DNA from: Methylobacter sp.
Lineage (GTDB): Bacteria > Pseudomonadota > Gammaproteobacteria > Methylococcales > Methylomonadaceae
NCBI GenBank assembly: GCA_030653175.1
Contig: JAURZV010000058.1
Location: 1-62,493 of the forward strand
DNA: 62,493 nucleotides
Direction: 5' to 3'
The notes under the pieces are model-generated. The model searched no databases. It was not told the DNA's origin and saw only the letters and a program-made list of their open reading frames with translations. The position numbers and the translations under genes were made by a program. Below, one piece after another: positions 24,750 through 33,022 of this stretch. How positions within the stretch are numbered: position 1 is the stretch's first letter; the number at the start of each line of letters is the position of its first letter.

Positions 24750-24807
24750 TGGAGTACAAAGCCGGCTTTGTATGAAAAATGCCTACAAGGCTAGCCTTGT
24801 ACTCCCG
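24750..24807. repeat. Imperfect palindromic repeat in the rnfA-nifL intergenic region
   Basis: GGAGTACAAAGCCGGCTTTGTA and TACAAGGCTAGCCTTGTACTCC arms (each an internal palindrome) flank GAAAAATGCC. It belongs to the GGAGTxCAA element also seen at 8097 and 14747. The rest of 24520-24975 is regulatory and without genes. Confidence 0.75.
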
Positions 24808-24920
24808 CGTAAAATCCAGCGCCTGCTTTGCGATTTAGAGCAGTTGGGCGTGCCCTACGTTAAGTAGCACCCCGTTCTTACGTAGCGCAAAGGGGGACTA
24901 GAAAAAAAGAGTATTGATGT

Positions 24921-24936
24921 TGGCTCTATATTTGCT
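24921..24936 (+). promoter_or_regulatory. Sigma-54 promoter for nifLA
   Basis: TGGCTCTATATTTGCT has GG and GC separated by 10 bp and a perfect TTGCT at -12. The start point would be near 24947, giving a 29-nt leader to the nifL ATG. Sigma-54 control of nifLA is known from Klebsiella, where NtrC activates it. I did not find a clear NtrC site. Confidence 0.72.
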
Positions 24937-24975
24937 TAAGTAATTTTAAAGCGCTCACACACCCTGCCATAACCT

Positions 24976-26592
24976 ATGAAAAAAACTTCATTGCGATTTT
25001 TACAGACGCATACCAACATGGCGAACGTCATCGGCGAACTTGCACCTGATTTATTTGGCGAAGGATATGGCGACAAGATGCTGTACAGCCTGTTTGCCGA
25101 AACGGTTGAACAGGTGCCGATAGCCATTTCCATTACCGACAAGAAAGCCAAAATTCTTTATGTTAATGGAGAGTTTTGCAGAGTCACAGGTTACCGGCCT
25201 GAAGATATTCTGGGCGAAAACGAATCTTTATTATCGGACAAACACACACCTAAAGAGGTGTATCACGATTTATGGCGCACCATCAGCAGCAAGAAAATAT
25301 GGCGCGGAACCTTGTGTAACCGGCATAAATCCGGTCAGCGTTATCTCTCTGATTTGACCATTGCTCCCATGTTAAATGAAACCGGGGCGATCACTCATTA
25401 CATCGGTATGCACAGAGACATTACCAAGCCGTATGAATCCGAAAAAAAGGTCGTCAACCAAAAATTACTGATTGAGTCGGTCATTAATTCATCGCCTATC
25501 GCCATGGTTGTACTTGACGATCAGGATAGGGTTATCCTGGATAATCATAACTACAAAGCTTTGGTCAGCGATCTTGATAAAGGCGAACCTGCAACTTATT
25601 TTTTACAATTGCTACGGGAGGAAATGGGCGATTTATGGTCGCAGTTACAAAGCAAAGAACAGGGTTTTAATAACCGTGAGTTTAAAGTAGAAAGCAAGGG
25701 CAGCCAGAGAACCCGTTGGTTTTCTTGCGCCGGGAACTGGTTTATGGAAAATGAGGTGAATGCCGATGCCTTTTTTGAGAATACGTCAAAACAGTATCTG
25801 ATACTGACATTAACAGACATCACCCGGCAACGCAGACAGATGGAAGAGCTACATATTCAGACCTTAAAAACCATTATGGCTGAGGATGAGCGGGTGCGCG
25901 GTATCAGGGAGACATTGCTGGGTGCGATGCACCAAATTCAAATGCCGATGAATCAAATCAGGGCGGCCGAGCAAATTTTACGACACAAGCGGGATGATCA
26001 ACACGCCGGTCTGTTACAAATCTTGCAGCAAATTCAGCAATCCGGGGAAGAAGCTGTTGCGACCATGCAAAAATGTATTCCCGAGATTCTGCAAACAGCC
26101 GTTATTCCGGTTAACATCAATCAGATTCTGCATGAAGTGTTGTTACTCAATAACCAACGGATCTGTAGTAACGACATAGAGGTGCATTGGCAACCCTTAT
26201 CAAAATTGCCGACCATGCTGGGTTCTGAAAACCGCCTGCGTATCTTATTCAAGCAATTAATAGACAATGCGATTGAAGCCATCTGCGAGTCGAATGACCC
26301 GGAACAGCGACTTAAGATCACTACCGATACCGATGCCGATTTGATTTATGTCAGCATTGAAGACAGCGGCGCCGGTATTCCGGTTGAAAAGCGCGCAAAA
26401 GTATTTGAACCTTTTTATACCACGCGCTCCATGGGCGGCAACCAAGCCGGTATGGGACTGGTTATGGCAAAGGAGATTGTCAACCAGCATCAGGGCTTTA
26501 TTGAAATAGACCCGGATTACGATCAAGGCTGCCGGTTCAAAATCAGTTTTCCTCTGCACAGACAGGTATTTAAGGGGATAAACAATGACTGA
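24976..26592 (+). CDS. nifL: NifL, redox- and nitrogen-responsive anti-activator of NifA
   Basis: 538 aa. PAS1 (about 40-150) has the FAD-binding pattern VTGYRPEDILGENESLLSDKHT and YIGMHRDIT. PAS2 (about 165-290) follows, then a helical H-type domain (about 300-385, GAMHQIQMPMNQIRAAEQ) and a GHKL ATP-binding domain (about 395-530, LIDNAIEAI, DSGAGIP, MGLVMAKEIV). NifL inhibits NifA by direct contact when oxidised or when fixed nitrogen is ample. The ATG has no obvious Shine-Dalgarno. The stop overlaps nifA by 8 bp. Confidence 0.95.
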   Translation: MKKTSLRFLQTHTNMANVIGELAPDLFGEGYGDKMLYSLFAETVEQVPIAISITDKKAKILYVNGEFCRVTGYRPEDILGENESLLSDKHTPKEVYHDLWRTISSKKIWRGTLCNRHKSGQRYLSDLTIAPMLNETGAITHYIGMHRDITKPYESEKKVVNQKLLIESVINSSPIAMVVLDDQDRVILDNHNYKALVSDLDKGEPATYFLQLLREEMGDLWSQLQSKEQGFNNREFKVESKGSQRTRWFSCAGNWFMENEVNADAFFENTSKQYLILTLTDITRQRRQMEELHIQTLKTIMAEDERVRGIRETLLGAMHQIQMPMNQIRAAEQILRHKRDDQHAGLLQILQQIQQSGEEAVATMQKCIPEILQTAVIPVNINQILHEVLLLNNQRICSNDIEVHWQPLSKLPTMLGSENRLRILFKQLIDNAIEAICESNDPEQRLKITTDTDADLIYVSIEDSGAGIPVEKRAKVFEPFYTTRSMGGNQAGMGLVMAKEIVNQHQGFIEIDPDYDQGCRFKISFPLHRQVFKGINND

Positions 26593-28126
26593 GCGCATAC
26601 AACTGATCGAAGCCGAACTTGATACTTTGTATATCATCAGTCAGGTATTAAACAGCACCCACGATTTGCATGCCAAATTACAGGCGGTTTTGGAGATACT
26701 GCACAAAAGATCGGGCATGCGTTCCGGCATGATAACGCTGCGGGAAATTGAAAGTAACAGCATGATTGTCAGCGTCGTCCACACCAACGGCGCAGGTAAA
26801 TTTACCGAGCCGGTCAGGTACAACCCGGGCGAAGGTTTGATGGGAGCCATACTTGATGAGGGCAGCACCATTGTCATTGAAAAAGTGTCTGAAGAGCCGC
26901 GATTTTTAGGGCGTCTGGGTTTGTACGATCCCGAACTGCCTTTTATCGGCTCACCCATCTACATAGAAGAAGGCGACACCATCGGCGTACTGGCCGCCCA
27001 GCCGGATAACAGCCAGTTTCTGGGCGAGCGCGCCCGGTTTATGGAGATGATTGCCAACCTGATTGCACAAAGCGTTAAAATGTTGCGGGTCATCGAACGC
27101 AAACAACGCAATCTGCTGAGCGAACGGGATCAACTCAAACAGGCGCTGATCAAGAACTACAGCTTTGAGAACATCATCGGGCATTCACCACCCATGTTAA
27201 AAGTATTCGATTTGATTCGCCAGGTTGCAAAATGGAATACCACCGTATTAATCCGGGGCGAATCAGGCACCGGTAAAGAAGTCGTCGCCAATGCGATACA
27301 CTTTAACTCGGGCTGTGCCGGCGGACCTTTTTTAAAACTCAATTGCGCGGCCTTGCCCGACACCTTATTGGAGTCTGAATTATTCGGGCATGAAAAAGGC
27401 GCGTTCAGCGGCGCGGTCAGTCAGCGCAAAGGCCGTTTTGAATTGGCCGATAACGGCACCCTGTTTCTCGATGAAATCGGTGAAATTTCCGCATCGTTCC
27501 AGGCCAAACTGCTGCGCGTCTTGCAGGAAGGCGAATTTGAACGGGTGGGCGGCACCCAGACCATCAAGGTTAATGTTCGCATCATTGCAGCAACCAATCG
27601 CGATCTTGAAGAAGAAGTGACTAAAGGCGAGTTCAGGGAAGATTTGTATTACCGGCTTAATGTCATGCCGGTGTTCATGCCCGCATTACGCGACAGGACT
27701 GAGGACATTCCGGAGTTATCCGAATTCCTGCTCGGCAGAATTTCGCAGCAACAAGGCGGGCGTCCTCTGCAAATCAAGGAAAGCGCGATACGCATATTGA
27801 TGAAACACAACTGGCCCGGCAACGTCCGCGAATTGGCAAACCGGCTGGAACGCGCGGCCATCATGAGTCAAAACGGCATCATCGATCGCGACGTGATGGT
27901 CAGCACCGGCCTTGAAGACGAAATCGGCACGGCTATCAGTCATAAACTGCAAAAAGCACCCGCGATTGATTTTAATGATGAAAACATGGACGACCGGGAA
28001 CGGGTCATTGCCGCGTTGGAGCAAAGCGGCTGGGTGCAAGCCAAAGCCGCCCGCCTGCTGAATATGACGCCGCGGCAAATCGCTTATCGGATTTTGACGC
28101 TGGATATTACCATGAAGCAAATTTAA
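26585..28126 (+). CDS. nifA: NifA, sigma-54-dependent activator of nif genes
   Basis: 513 aa. GAF domain at about 20-170, AAA+ domain from 195 (Walker A GESGTGKE at 225-232, Walker B LFLDEIGE) and a C-terminal Fis-type helix-turn-helix (AKAARLLNMTPRQIAYRI). No Cys-rich interdomain linker is present, the class that depends on NifL for oxygen sensing. The sigma-54 contact loop reads GAFSGA at 272-277 instead of GAFTGA. It should bind the TGT-N10-ACA sites found upstream of iscA and rnfA. Confidence 0.96.
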   Translation: MTERIQLIEAELDTLYIISQVLNSTHDLHAKLQAVLEILHKRSGMRSGMITLREIESNSMIVSVVHTNGAGKFTEPVRYNPGEGLMGAILDEGSTIVIEKVSEEPRFLGRLGLYDPELPFIGSPIYIEEGDTIGVLAAQPDNSQFLGERARFMEMIANLIAQSVKMLRVIERKQRNLLSERDQLKQALIKNYSFENIIGHSPPMLKVFDLIRQVAKWNTTVLIRGESGTGKEVVANAIHFNSGCAGGPFLKLNCAALPDTLLESELFGHEKGAFSGAVSQRKGRFELADNGTLFLDEIGEISASFQAKLLRVLQEGEFERVGGTQTIKVNVRIIAATNRDLEEEVTKGEFREDLYYRLNVMPVFMPALRDRTEDIPELSEFLLGRISQQQGGRPLQIKESAIRILMKHNWPGNVRELANRLERAAIMSQNGIIDRDVMVSTGLEDEIGTAISHKLQKAPAIDFNDENMDDRERVIAALEQSGWVQAKAARLLNMTPRQIAYRILTLDITMKQI

Positions 28127-28170
28127 GCGTTCCATGAACCAATTACCGTTCATCCTGTACATCTGTTTCT

Positions 28171-28227
28171 CACCACGAAGACACGAAGCTTATGTTTTTT
28201 CTTCGTGTCCTTTGTGTCTTCGTGGTG
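28171..28227. repeat. CACCACGAAGACACGAAG hairpin downstream of nifA
   Basis: Arms CACCACGAAGACACGAAG and CTTTGTGTCTTCGTGGTG flank TTATGTTTTTTC, forming a strong hairpin 45 bp after the nifA stop. It is the same family as 2043-2161 and 51405-51475, and may also end nifLA transcription. Confidence 0.85.
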
Positions 28228-28311
28228 AATATAAAGAATTGGATATACAGGATATATTTTTTTACTGTACATCTCCTTAATCAGCAATTTCCCAAAGCAT
28301 TTGGAGCAACA

Positions 28312-28572
28312 ATGACCATTTTATACGTACAACACAACTATGCCGTCTTCGGCTTTGGCGAAACCCGACAAGCAGCCATCGCCATGGCAGCTGAATGGCT
28401 AAAAGATGAGACAGGCAAACAAGGCTGTTCAGTTGATTATGCAGAAAGTTTATTGGCATCTTCACCAAAACCCGGTCAAATGACGCTATACGAAACCGAT
28501 GAACACATCCCCGGCGACGCGGAAAACTGGGGCGGGGAAGAGCTTTTGGACTGGTATTATGATGTGGCTTGA
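28312..28572 (+). CDS. Hypothetical protein, 86 aa, downstream of nifA
   Basis: ATG 28312 has TTGGAGCAACA upstream, a good ribosome site. The sequence begins TILYVQHNYAVFGFGETRQ and ends with an acidic, Trp-rich tail (ENWGGEELLDWYYD). The amphipathic composition and codon use look coding. I do not recognise a family. It could be expressed from nifLA read-through if the hairpin between is leaky. Confidence 0.55.
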   Translation: MTILYVQHNYAVFGFGETRQAAIAMAAEWLKDETGKQGCSVDYAESLLASSPKPGQMTLYETDEHIPGDAENWGGEELLDWYYDVA

Positions 28573-29171
28573 AGTTAATCGATGTAATGCCTTCCAAGCT
28601 TACCTGTGCGGCAGTGAACAAGAGGCAACGATAAACCTAAAAAATCAGTTGGAGCGTGTGGAAACCGTTCGTGCTGATAGCCTGGTCGAAGCCTGTCATG
28701 AGTTTGTCGAATGGGGTGGGCGGGATTTTGGAATGCTCAACTGCGGTTTTTAGGCTCAATGGTGTCATCGAAGATCAGCACACCCTCGTCCGCCTCAATG
28801 CTGCGAATGGTTGGCTTCACCAGCGATCACATGTCACCGAACATGCCTTTGGCGCCAGAGCAGATCGAAGTGATAAAGCGGAAGTTACCTGAAAGAGGGC
28901 TACATGGTAGCGTTGGGGGCTTACTCATAACCAGCAGCAGTATTATCTACTATATCCGATTGATGACACTTTGATTCGAAGATTTATTTTAGATGATCAG
29001 CGAAAAAGACGCTAAGTCAATATTACCCTTGAAAATCCAACAACATTGAATTAATAATAAATCCAATTTATATCGTAACCAGCCCTCAAAATTAGAAACA
29101 TCAATGAAAACCATAGGCTTCATAAAATATCGCTTCCTCTTCAAATGTAACTGGTTACGTTTTAAAATTGA
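28573..29171. other. Degenerate interval between the nif and chemosensory regions
   Basis: It contains the transposase remnant at 28743-28850 and otherwise AT-rich sequence with short unrelated open frames. No promoter, RNA gene or intact ORF could be supported. It probably marks an old insertion/deletion junction. Confidence 0.55.
28743..28850 (-). pseudogene. IS transposase fragment
   Basis: On the minus strand the frame reads LVKPTIRSIEADEGVLIFDDTIE, the highly conserved core (VLIFDDT) of an IS4/IS701-like transposase. The flanking sequence leaves the frame on both sides and no inverted repeats remain. It is a relic only. Confidence 0.6.
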
Positions 29172-29900
29172 TTAAACGGCAATACCTACCTGCAAAGCAT
29201 CAAACCAGTCTAAAAACCGTTTGACATCATCACCTTTAAACATCCGCCCATGCTGTGGTGCCAAAATATCAATATCAAGATTTCTTACCCGCTCAATCCA
29301 GACTCTTTTTGCCTGATTTGACGGCATCCATCGTTGATGCCAATAACGCATTTTTTCAACATGCGCAGCGAAATTATCGACAAACACAGGAGAATCAGGC
29401 CCTTCGATAGCTGCACCGACATCACCTGACATCAGAATTTTGGCTTGCGGGTCATAGACATGAAAATTGCCGGGGGAATGCAAATAATGGGCTGGAATAA
29501 TCTGCAATTCCACAGACTCTAATTTAATTGTTCCGCCATTATCCGGAATAGGAACATATTCTATCGATTCACAGCTGTAATGCCGTAAGAAACCTTCCCA
29601 AATGGCCGGAGCATGGAGCTTGGCATTTGTTAAGGCCTGATCCCATAAGCCCAGTGATGAGATCACGTCAGGATCTTGATGCGAAGCGAACAGATCCGTT
29701 ATTTGATCCACAGGAGCATGATGCAACACAGCCGCCATCATCGGAGCAAACAACTCAGCACCACCTGGATCCAAAAGCAAACAGCGGTTAGCCGTGCGTA
29801 CTACATATTGGTTGGTATCGATTATGTTATTGGGTTTACCTTCATCCCTTCCAAACATAATCCATTGGTGCGATCCTTCATATATCTTGGTCATTTTCAT
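29172..29900 (-). CDS. ODP-type diiron metallo-beta-lactamase-fold protein, chemosensory operon
   Basis: 242 aa, the size of the lactamase-fold half of flavodiiron proteins without a flavodoxin domain. The likely metal ligands are H-x-D-x-D (ASHQDPDV, where flavodiiron enzymes have H-x-E-x-D-H), a His in PAHYLHSPGNFHVYD, Asp in SGDVGAAI, and a late His in APQHGRMF. This set and the genomic context match oxygen-binding diiron proteins (ODP), first characterised beside CheA in Treponema. It is last in the che operon, next to an MCP-like protein, so it probably gives oxygen or redox input. A peroxide or nitric-oxide role is an alternative. Confidence 0.75.
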   Translation of the reverse strand: MKMTKIYEGSHQWIMFGRDEGKPNNIIDTNQYVVRTANRCLLLDPGGAELFAPMMAAVLHHAPVDQITDLFASHQDPDVISSLGLWDQALTNAKLHAPAIWEGFLRHYSCESIEYVPIPDNGGTIKLESVELQIIPAHYLHSPGNFHVYDPQAKILMSGDVGAAIEGPDSPVFVDNFAAHVEKMRYWHQRWMPSNQAKRVWIERVRNLDIDILAPQHGRMFKGDDVKRFLDWFDALQVGIAV

Positions 29901-29932
29901 GAAAAAACAAGCCTTCTGTAGTTAGCAGCTAT

Positions 29933-30541
29933 TCAGCTATTGCGATAAATGGATAATGCGATTCTGCAACGCTGCACATTATCATGAATGGTATGTGCAG
30001 CTTTATCTACACTTTCGGCAACTGCCTGCAAACTCTGCAAATATTCACCGGCCTGTGATGCCTCAATTCTTGAGTTTGCGGCAATAACCCGTGCGGCACG
30101 CGCATGATGCATCACGGCCTCAAGTTGACCTAGCAGTTGCGACACATCCCGTTTAAACTGTCTCTGGCAATCTTGCATGGAAAGCCTTGCATGATCTACC
30201 GGCTCCTGCATAGATTTGGCATAAACGGCACCTTCAGCCATTTTTGCTGCCAACTCGAATTTATTATAAGCAGCCGTTTTTTGGAATTCATCGACAGTTA
30301 GTCGATATAACACCAAAGCATATATATTGATGTTAGTAACCAGCTCAATTGTTTCTTTAGCCAATTCATTAATAAAGTCGGTAATCGGCTGAAATCCTTT
30401 TGCTTTATCTCCTGCCCTAAATGCAATAGCCTTGGCATTGGCCGCTGCTAATGATATTTCCTTAGCCACCACCATGACTGCACTTAACTCCGAGGTAATT
30501 GAAGCTACGGCAATAAATTGTGATTTAGTCTGATTAGTCAT
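29933..30541 (-). CDS. Soluble helical protein resembling a short methyl-accepting signalling hairpin
   Basis: 202 aa, almost entirely helical, without transmembrane segments. Residues about 145-190 (HARAARVIAANSRIEASQAGEY) echo the MCP tip pattern (LNA-x-IEAARAGE-x), followed by heptads of Ala/Val (VAESVDKAAHTIHDNV). The N-terminal half is a second helical unit (SELSAVMVVAKEISLAAANAKAIAF). It is transcribed between cheB and the ODP-like gene. An adaptor that links the ODP-like sensor to CheA/CheW is a reasonable guess; no standard domain is recognised. Confidence 0.6.
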   Translation of the reverse strand: MTNQTKSQFIAVASITSELSAVMVVAKEISLAAANAKAIAFRAGDKAKGFQPITDFINELAKETIELVTNINIYALVLYRLTVDEFQKTAAYNKFELAAKMAEGAVYAKSMQEPVDHARLSMQDCQRQFKRDVSQLLGQLEAVMHHARAARVIAANSRIEASQAGEYLQSLQAVAESVDKAAHTIHDNVQRCRIALSIYRNS

Positions 30542-30688
30542 ATTTAATTACACAGCGTGAAAGTAACATTTTTTTAAATTCTGTATCTGGCACAATACGT
30601 TACCGATCCTGTTATGGTGAGTCCTTATGAATATATCCATATAAGAAAACGTTGCCAACTACATCCGAAAAAGGCGGGTAAGATAATA

Positions 30689-31807
30689 TTAGAGAACCTT
30701 GCCGGCACTGCCAGGCTTAACCAAGCTTAAAACTTTATGCGAAACTTCTTCTAACGATACTACATAGTCAGTGCATCCCAACTTGAATGCAGCACCAGGC
30801 ATACCCCAAACCACACTGGATTGCTCATCCTGAATAACTGTTTTAGCACCTGCATCATGCATTTCTTTCATGCCCATTGCTCCGTCAGCGCCCATGCCTG
30901 TTAATAATATACCAATGGCATTAGCACCTGCACATTGAGCGACTGAACGAAACAATACATCAACTGCGGGTTTATGGCGATTGACAGGCAATCCATCGCT
31001 CAAATGAATAATATATTTATTCCCTTCTCTAATCACCAGCATGTGCATATCTCCAGGTGAAAGATAAATATTACCCGGTTCAACGATCTGGCCATGTTTG
31101 GGAATACAAGCCGACATTTCCGTTGCAAGGCCGATATGCCGAACAAATGATTCACTAAATGCAGCGGGTAAATGTTGCGTTATTAAAATAGGCGGGGTAT
31201 CTGCTGGAAACCCCTTAACCACAGCTTTAATCGCTTCCGTTCCCCCCGTTGAAGCCCCTAAGGCAATTATTTTATTGGTGGAGCTAATGTGTGTTTTTAT
31301 AGGCGCCGCTTTCAGAATAACATCGACTGAATGTTTTTCTGAAATCTCGGGAATAGTTGTTACGGAGTGTTTGGGTTTGACCGCTCTACTGTGAACATTT
31401 CCTACTTTAGCTTGTGCCGCAACGATGACCTTGGAAATAATTTCCTCGGCATAGTCGTTCAGAGTATTAACAACATCAACTTTGGGTTTGGCAATAAAAT
31501 CGACCGCCCCCAGTGCCAAAGCATTTAAAGTCGCTTCTGCACCATGTTCAGTCAGCGTGGAGATCATCACAACCGGAGTGGGTCTTAAGCGCATCAAGTT
31601 GCTTAAGAAGGTTATCCCGTCCATGTGCGGCATTTCAATATCCAGCGTCAATACATCCGGATTTAATTGTTTAATCATTTCCCTGGCAATAAGAGGATCT
31701 GCTGCCGCGCCGACTACCTCAATATCGGGTGACGAACTTAACACTTCGGTCAGTATTTTTCTGATTAATGCTGAATCATCAATGATTAATACGCGTATCT
31801 TACCCAT
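30689..31807 (-). CDS. cheB: CheB, chemoreceptor methylesterase/deamidase
   Basis: 372 aa. The receiver domain (residues 1-125) has the acidic pocket D10/D11, the phospho-acceptor D57 and the lysine in FIAKPKV. A long linker (about 130-180) leads to the esterase domain with the catalytic Ser in ALGASTGGTEA, His in ITQHLPAAFS and Asp in GMGADGAMGM. It removes methyl groups from receptors after phosphorylation by CheA. A duplicated receiver gene lies just upstream. Confidence 0.95.
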   Translation of the reverse strand: MGKIRVLIIDDSALIRKILTEVLSSSPDIEVVGAAADPLIAREMIKQLNPDVLTLDIEMPHMDGITFLSNLMRLRPTPVVMISTLTEHGAEATLNALALGAVDFIAKPKVDVVNTLNDYAEEIISKVIVAAQAKVGNVHSRAVKPKHSVTTIPEISEKHSVDVILKAAPIKTHISSTNKIIALGASTGGTEAIKAVVKGFPADTPPILITQHLPAAFSESFVRHIGLATEMSACIPKHGQIVEPGNIYLSPGDMHMLVIREGNKYIIHLSDGLPVNRHKPAVDVLFRSVAQCAGANAIGILLTGMGADGAMGMKEMHDAGAKTVIQDEQSSVVWGMPGAAFKLGCTDYVVSLEEVSHKVLSLVKPGSAGKVL

Positions 31808-31811
31808 AAAC

Positions 31812-31860
31812 TCACTCTAAAAGAAGCCCATCGTCACCGTCAATAGGTGCATTTTTAATA
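31812..31860 (-). pseudogene. Remnant of the cheD 3' end upstream of cheB
   Basis: On the minus strand it reads IKNAPIDGDDGLLLE-stop, against IKNAPVEGDVELF-stop at the end of cheD (32378). The DNA TATTAAAAATGCACCT is shared exactly. It shows that the segment from the cheD end into the cheB start was tandemly duplicated. Confidence 0.8.
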
Positions 31861-31881
31861 TTGATTGCTACCGCTTTCACC

Positions 31882-31926
31882 GTAGGTGCGGATTTATCCG
31901 CACAATGCGAATAAATTCGCACTTAC
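31882..31926. repeat. Palindromic repeat between the receiver gene and cheB
   Basis: GTAGGTGCGGATTTATCCGCAC with GTGCGAATTTATTCGCAC (as complement) gives two abutting hairpins. It lies between the truncated receiver gene and the cheD remnant. Confidence 0.75.
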
Positions 31927-31948
31927 AGGTTTCTGATTTTAAACTTCA

Positions 31949-32368
31949 TTATTCAAGTCTTCTAATATTAGCCTGTGACGCTACTTTTACCTTGGCAATT
32001 ATGTCCTCGGCATAGTCATTCAATGTATTTTCTACATCCATTGTCGGCTTGGCTATAAAGTCTACCGCTCCCAATTCCAGAGCAGTTAACGTAACTTCAG
32101 CGTTACTTTCTGTGAGCGCTGAAATCATCACAACAGGCATAGGCCGGAGTCGCATCAAATTACGTAAAAAAGTTATCCCATCCATACGCGGCATTTCAAT
32201 ATCCAAGGTCAATACATCCGGATTTAATTCTTTAATCATCTCTCTGGCAATAAGAGGATCTTCCGCAGTGCCAACTACCTCGATATCTGAAGAGGAATTT
32301 AAAATCTCAGTCAGTACCTTTCTGATTAACAATGAATCATCAATAATCAATACACGTATTTTGTTCAT
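31949..32368 (-). CDS. Stand-alone receiver, truncated CheB duplicate
   Basis: 139 aa. Residues 1-130 are nearly identical to the CheB receiver: the same DDS pocket, [24 protein letters not shown] and [24 protein letters not shown]. The protein ends shortly after ([10 protein letters not shown]), before the linker and esterase domain. All phosphorylation residues are kept. It could act as a phosphate sink, or as a competitor of CheB or CheY. It probably arose with the cheD remnant by tandem duplication. Confidence 0.88.
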   Translation of the reverse strand: MNKIRVLIIDDSLLIRKVLTEILNSSSDIEVVGTAEDPLIAREMIKELNPDVLTLDIEMPRMDGITFLRNLMRLRPMPVVMISALTESNAEVTLTALELGAVDFIAKPTMDVENTLNDYAEDIIAKVKVASQANIRRLE

Positions 32369-32377
32369 TGTATACTC

Positions 32378-33016
32378 TTAAAAAAGCTCAACATCACCTT
32401 CAACAGGTGCATTTTTAATATTGTTAAAATACTGTCGCTCTCTTTTTACAATTGTATCATTATGTAAATGCTCGATTTTTTTCATCCCTACTTTCCCTGT
32501 TCTAGGAAAATAAATTATTTTTCTGGGATAAATGTCGCCCAAATCCTGGGATAATAGGGGCAACCCTTCTGTATCAATATATTCCAGGATAAAGTCAATA
32601 TTTTTAAGACCGACATCAGTCAAGGTTGGAATGATTTTGCCGCCGCCAAATACTTTAACTTCCAGGTTTTTTCTTTTGCCGCCATTCATCAAAATGGTAT
32701 TAATTAAATGCTCCATGGCATAATTTCCGTACCGCGTTGCATTGCCGACAACCGCTTCATTGCCTTGCTTCAGCTTATCGGCTGTGGTTTCCGGAAGCAT
32801 AAAATGATTCATTCCTCCCAATCCTGACACCTTGTCCCTAATACATGCCGATATACAAGACCCTAATACGGTTGTAATCAATTCATCATCTTGAGTTACA
32901 TAGTATTCACCCGGCAAAATCTTTGCGGCAATCACACCACGCTCTTTATCCACATACCTGTTAATGTGATCAAAACCGTCGATGGAGGGTAGACCAATAT
33001 CATTGCTAGTACTCAT
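32378..33016 (-). CDS. cheD: CheD, receptor glutamine deamidase
   Basis: 212 aa. The catalytic Cys lies in VLGSCISACIRD and the catalytic His in LGGMNHFMLP; GNYAMEHLINTILMNGGKRKNLEVKVFGGG is also typical. It deamidates glutamines on receptors and tunes CheB/CheC activity. It is spaced 6 bp from cheR. The C-terminal tail (NAPVEGDVELF) extends beyond the core and has been duplicated downstream. Confidence 0.92.
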   Translation of the reverse strand: MSTSNDIGLPSIDGFDHINRYVDKERGVIAAKILPGEYYVTQDDELITTVLGSCISACIRDKVSGLGGMNHFMLPETTADKLKQGNEAVVGNATRYGNYAMEHLINTILMNGGKRKNLEVKVFGGGKIIPTLTDVGLKNIDFILEYIDTEGLPLLSQDLGDIYPRKIIYFPRTGKVGMKKIEHLHNDTIVKRERQYFNNIKNAPVEGDVELF

Positions 33017-33022
33017 TAGTAT

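Noticed and set aside
24820-24900. NtrC binding sites ahead of nifL
   Set aside because: AGCACCCCG and GCGCAAAGG fragments were considered, but no GCAC-N7-GTGC-type dyad is present.
28499-28753. 84-codon ORF overlapping the end of the 86-aa gene
   Set aside because: Overlaps a better-supported gene and runs into the transposase relic; no ribosome site.
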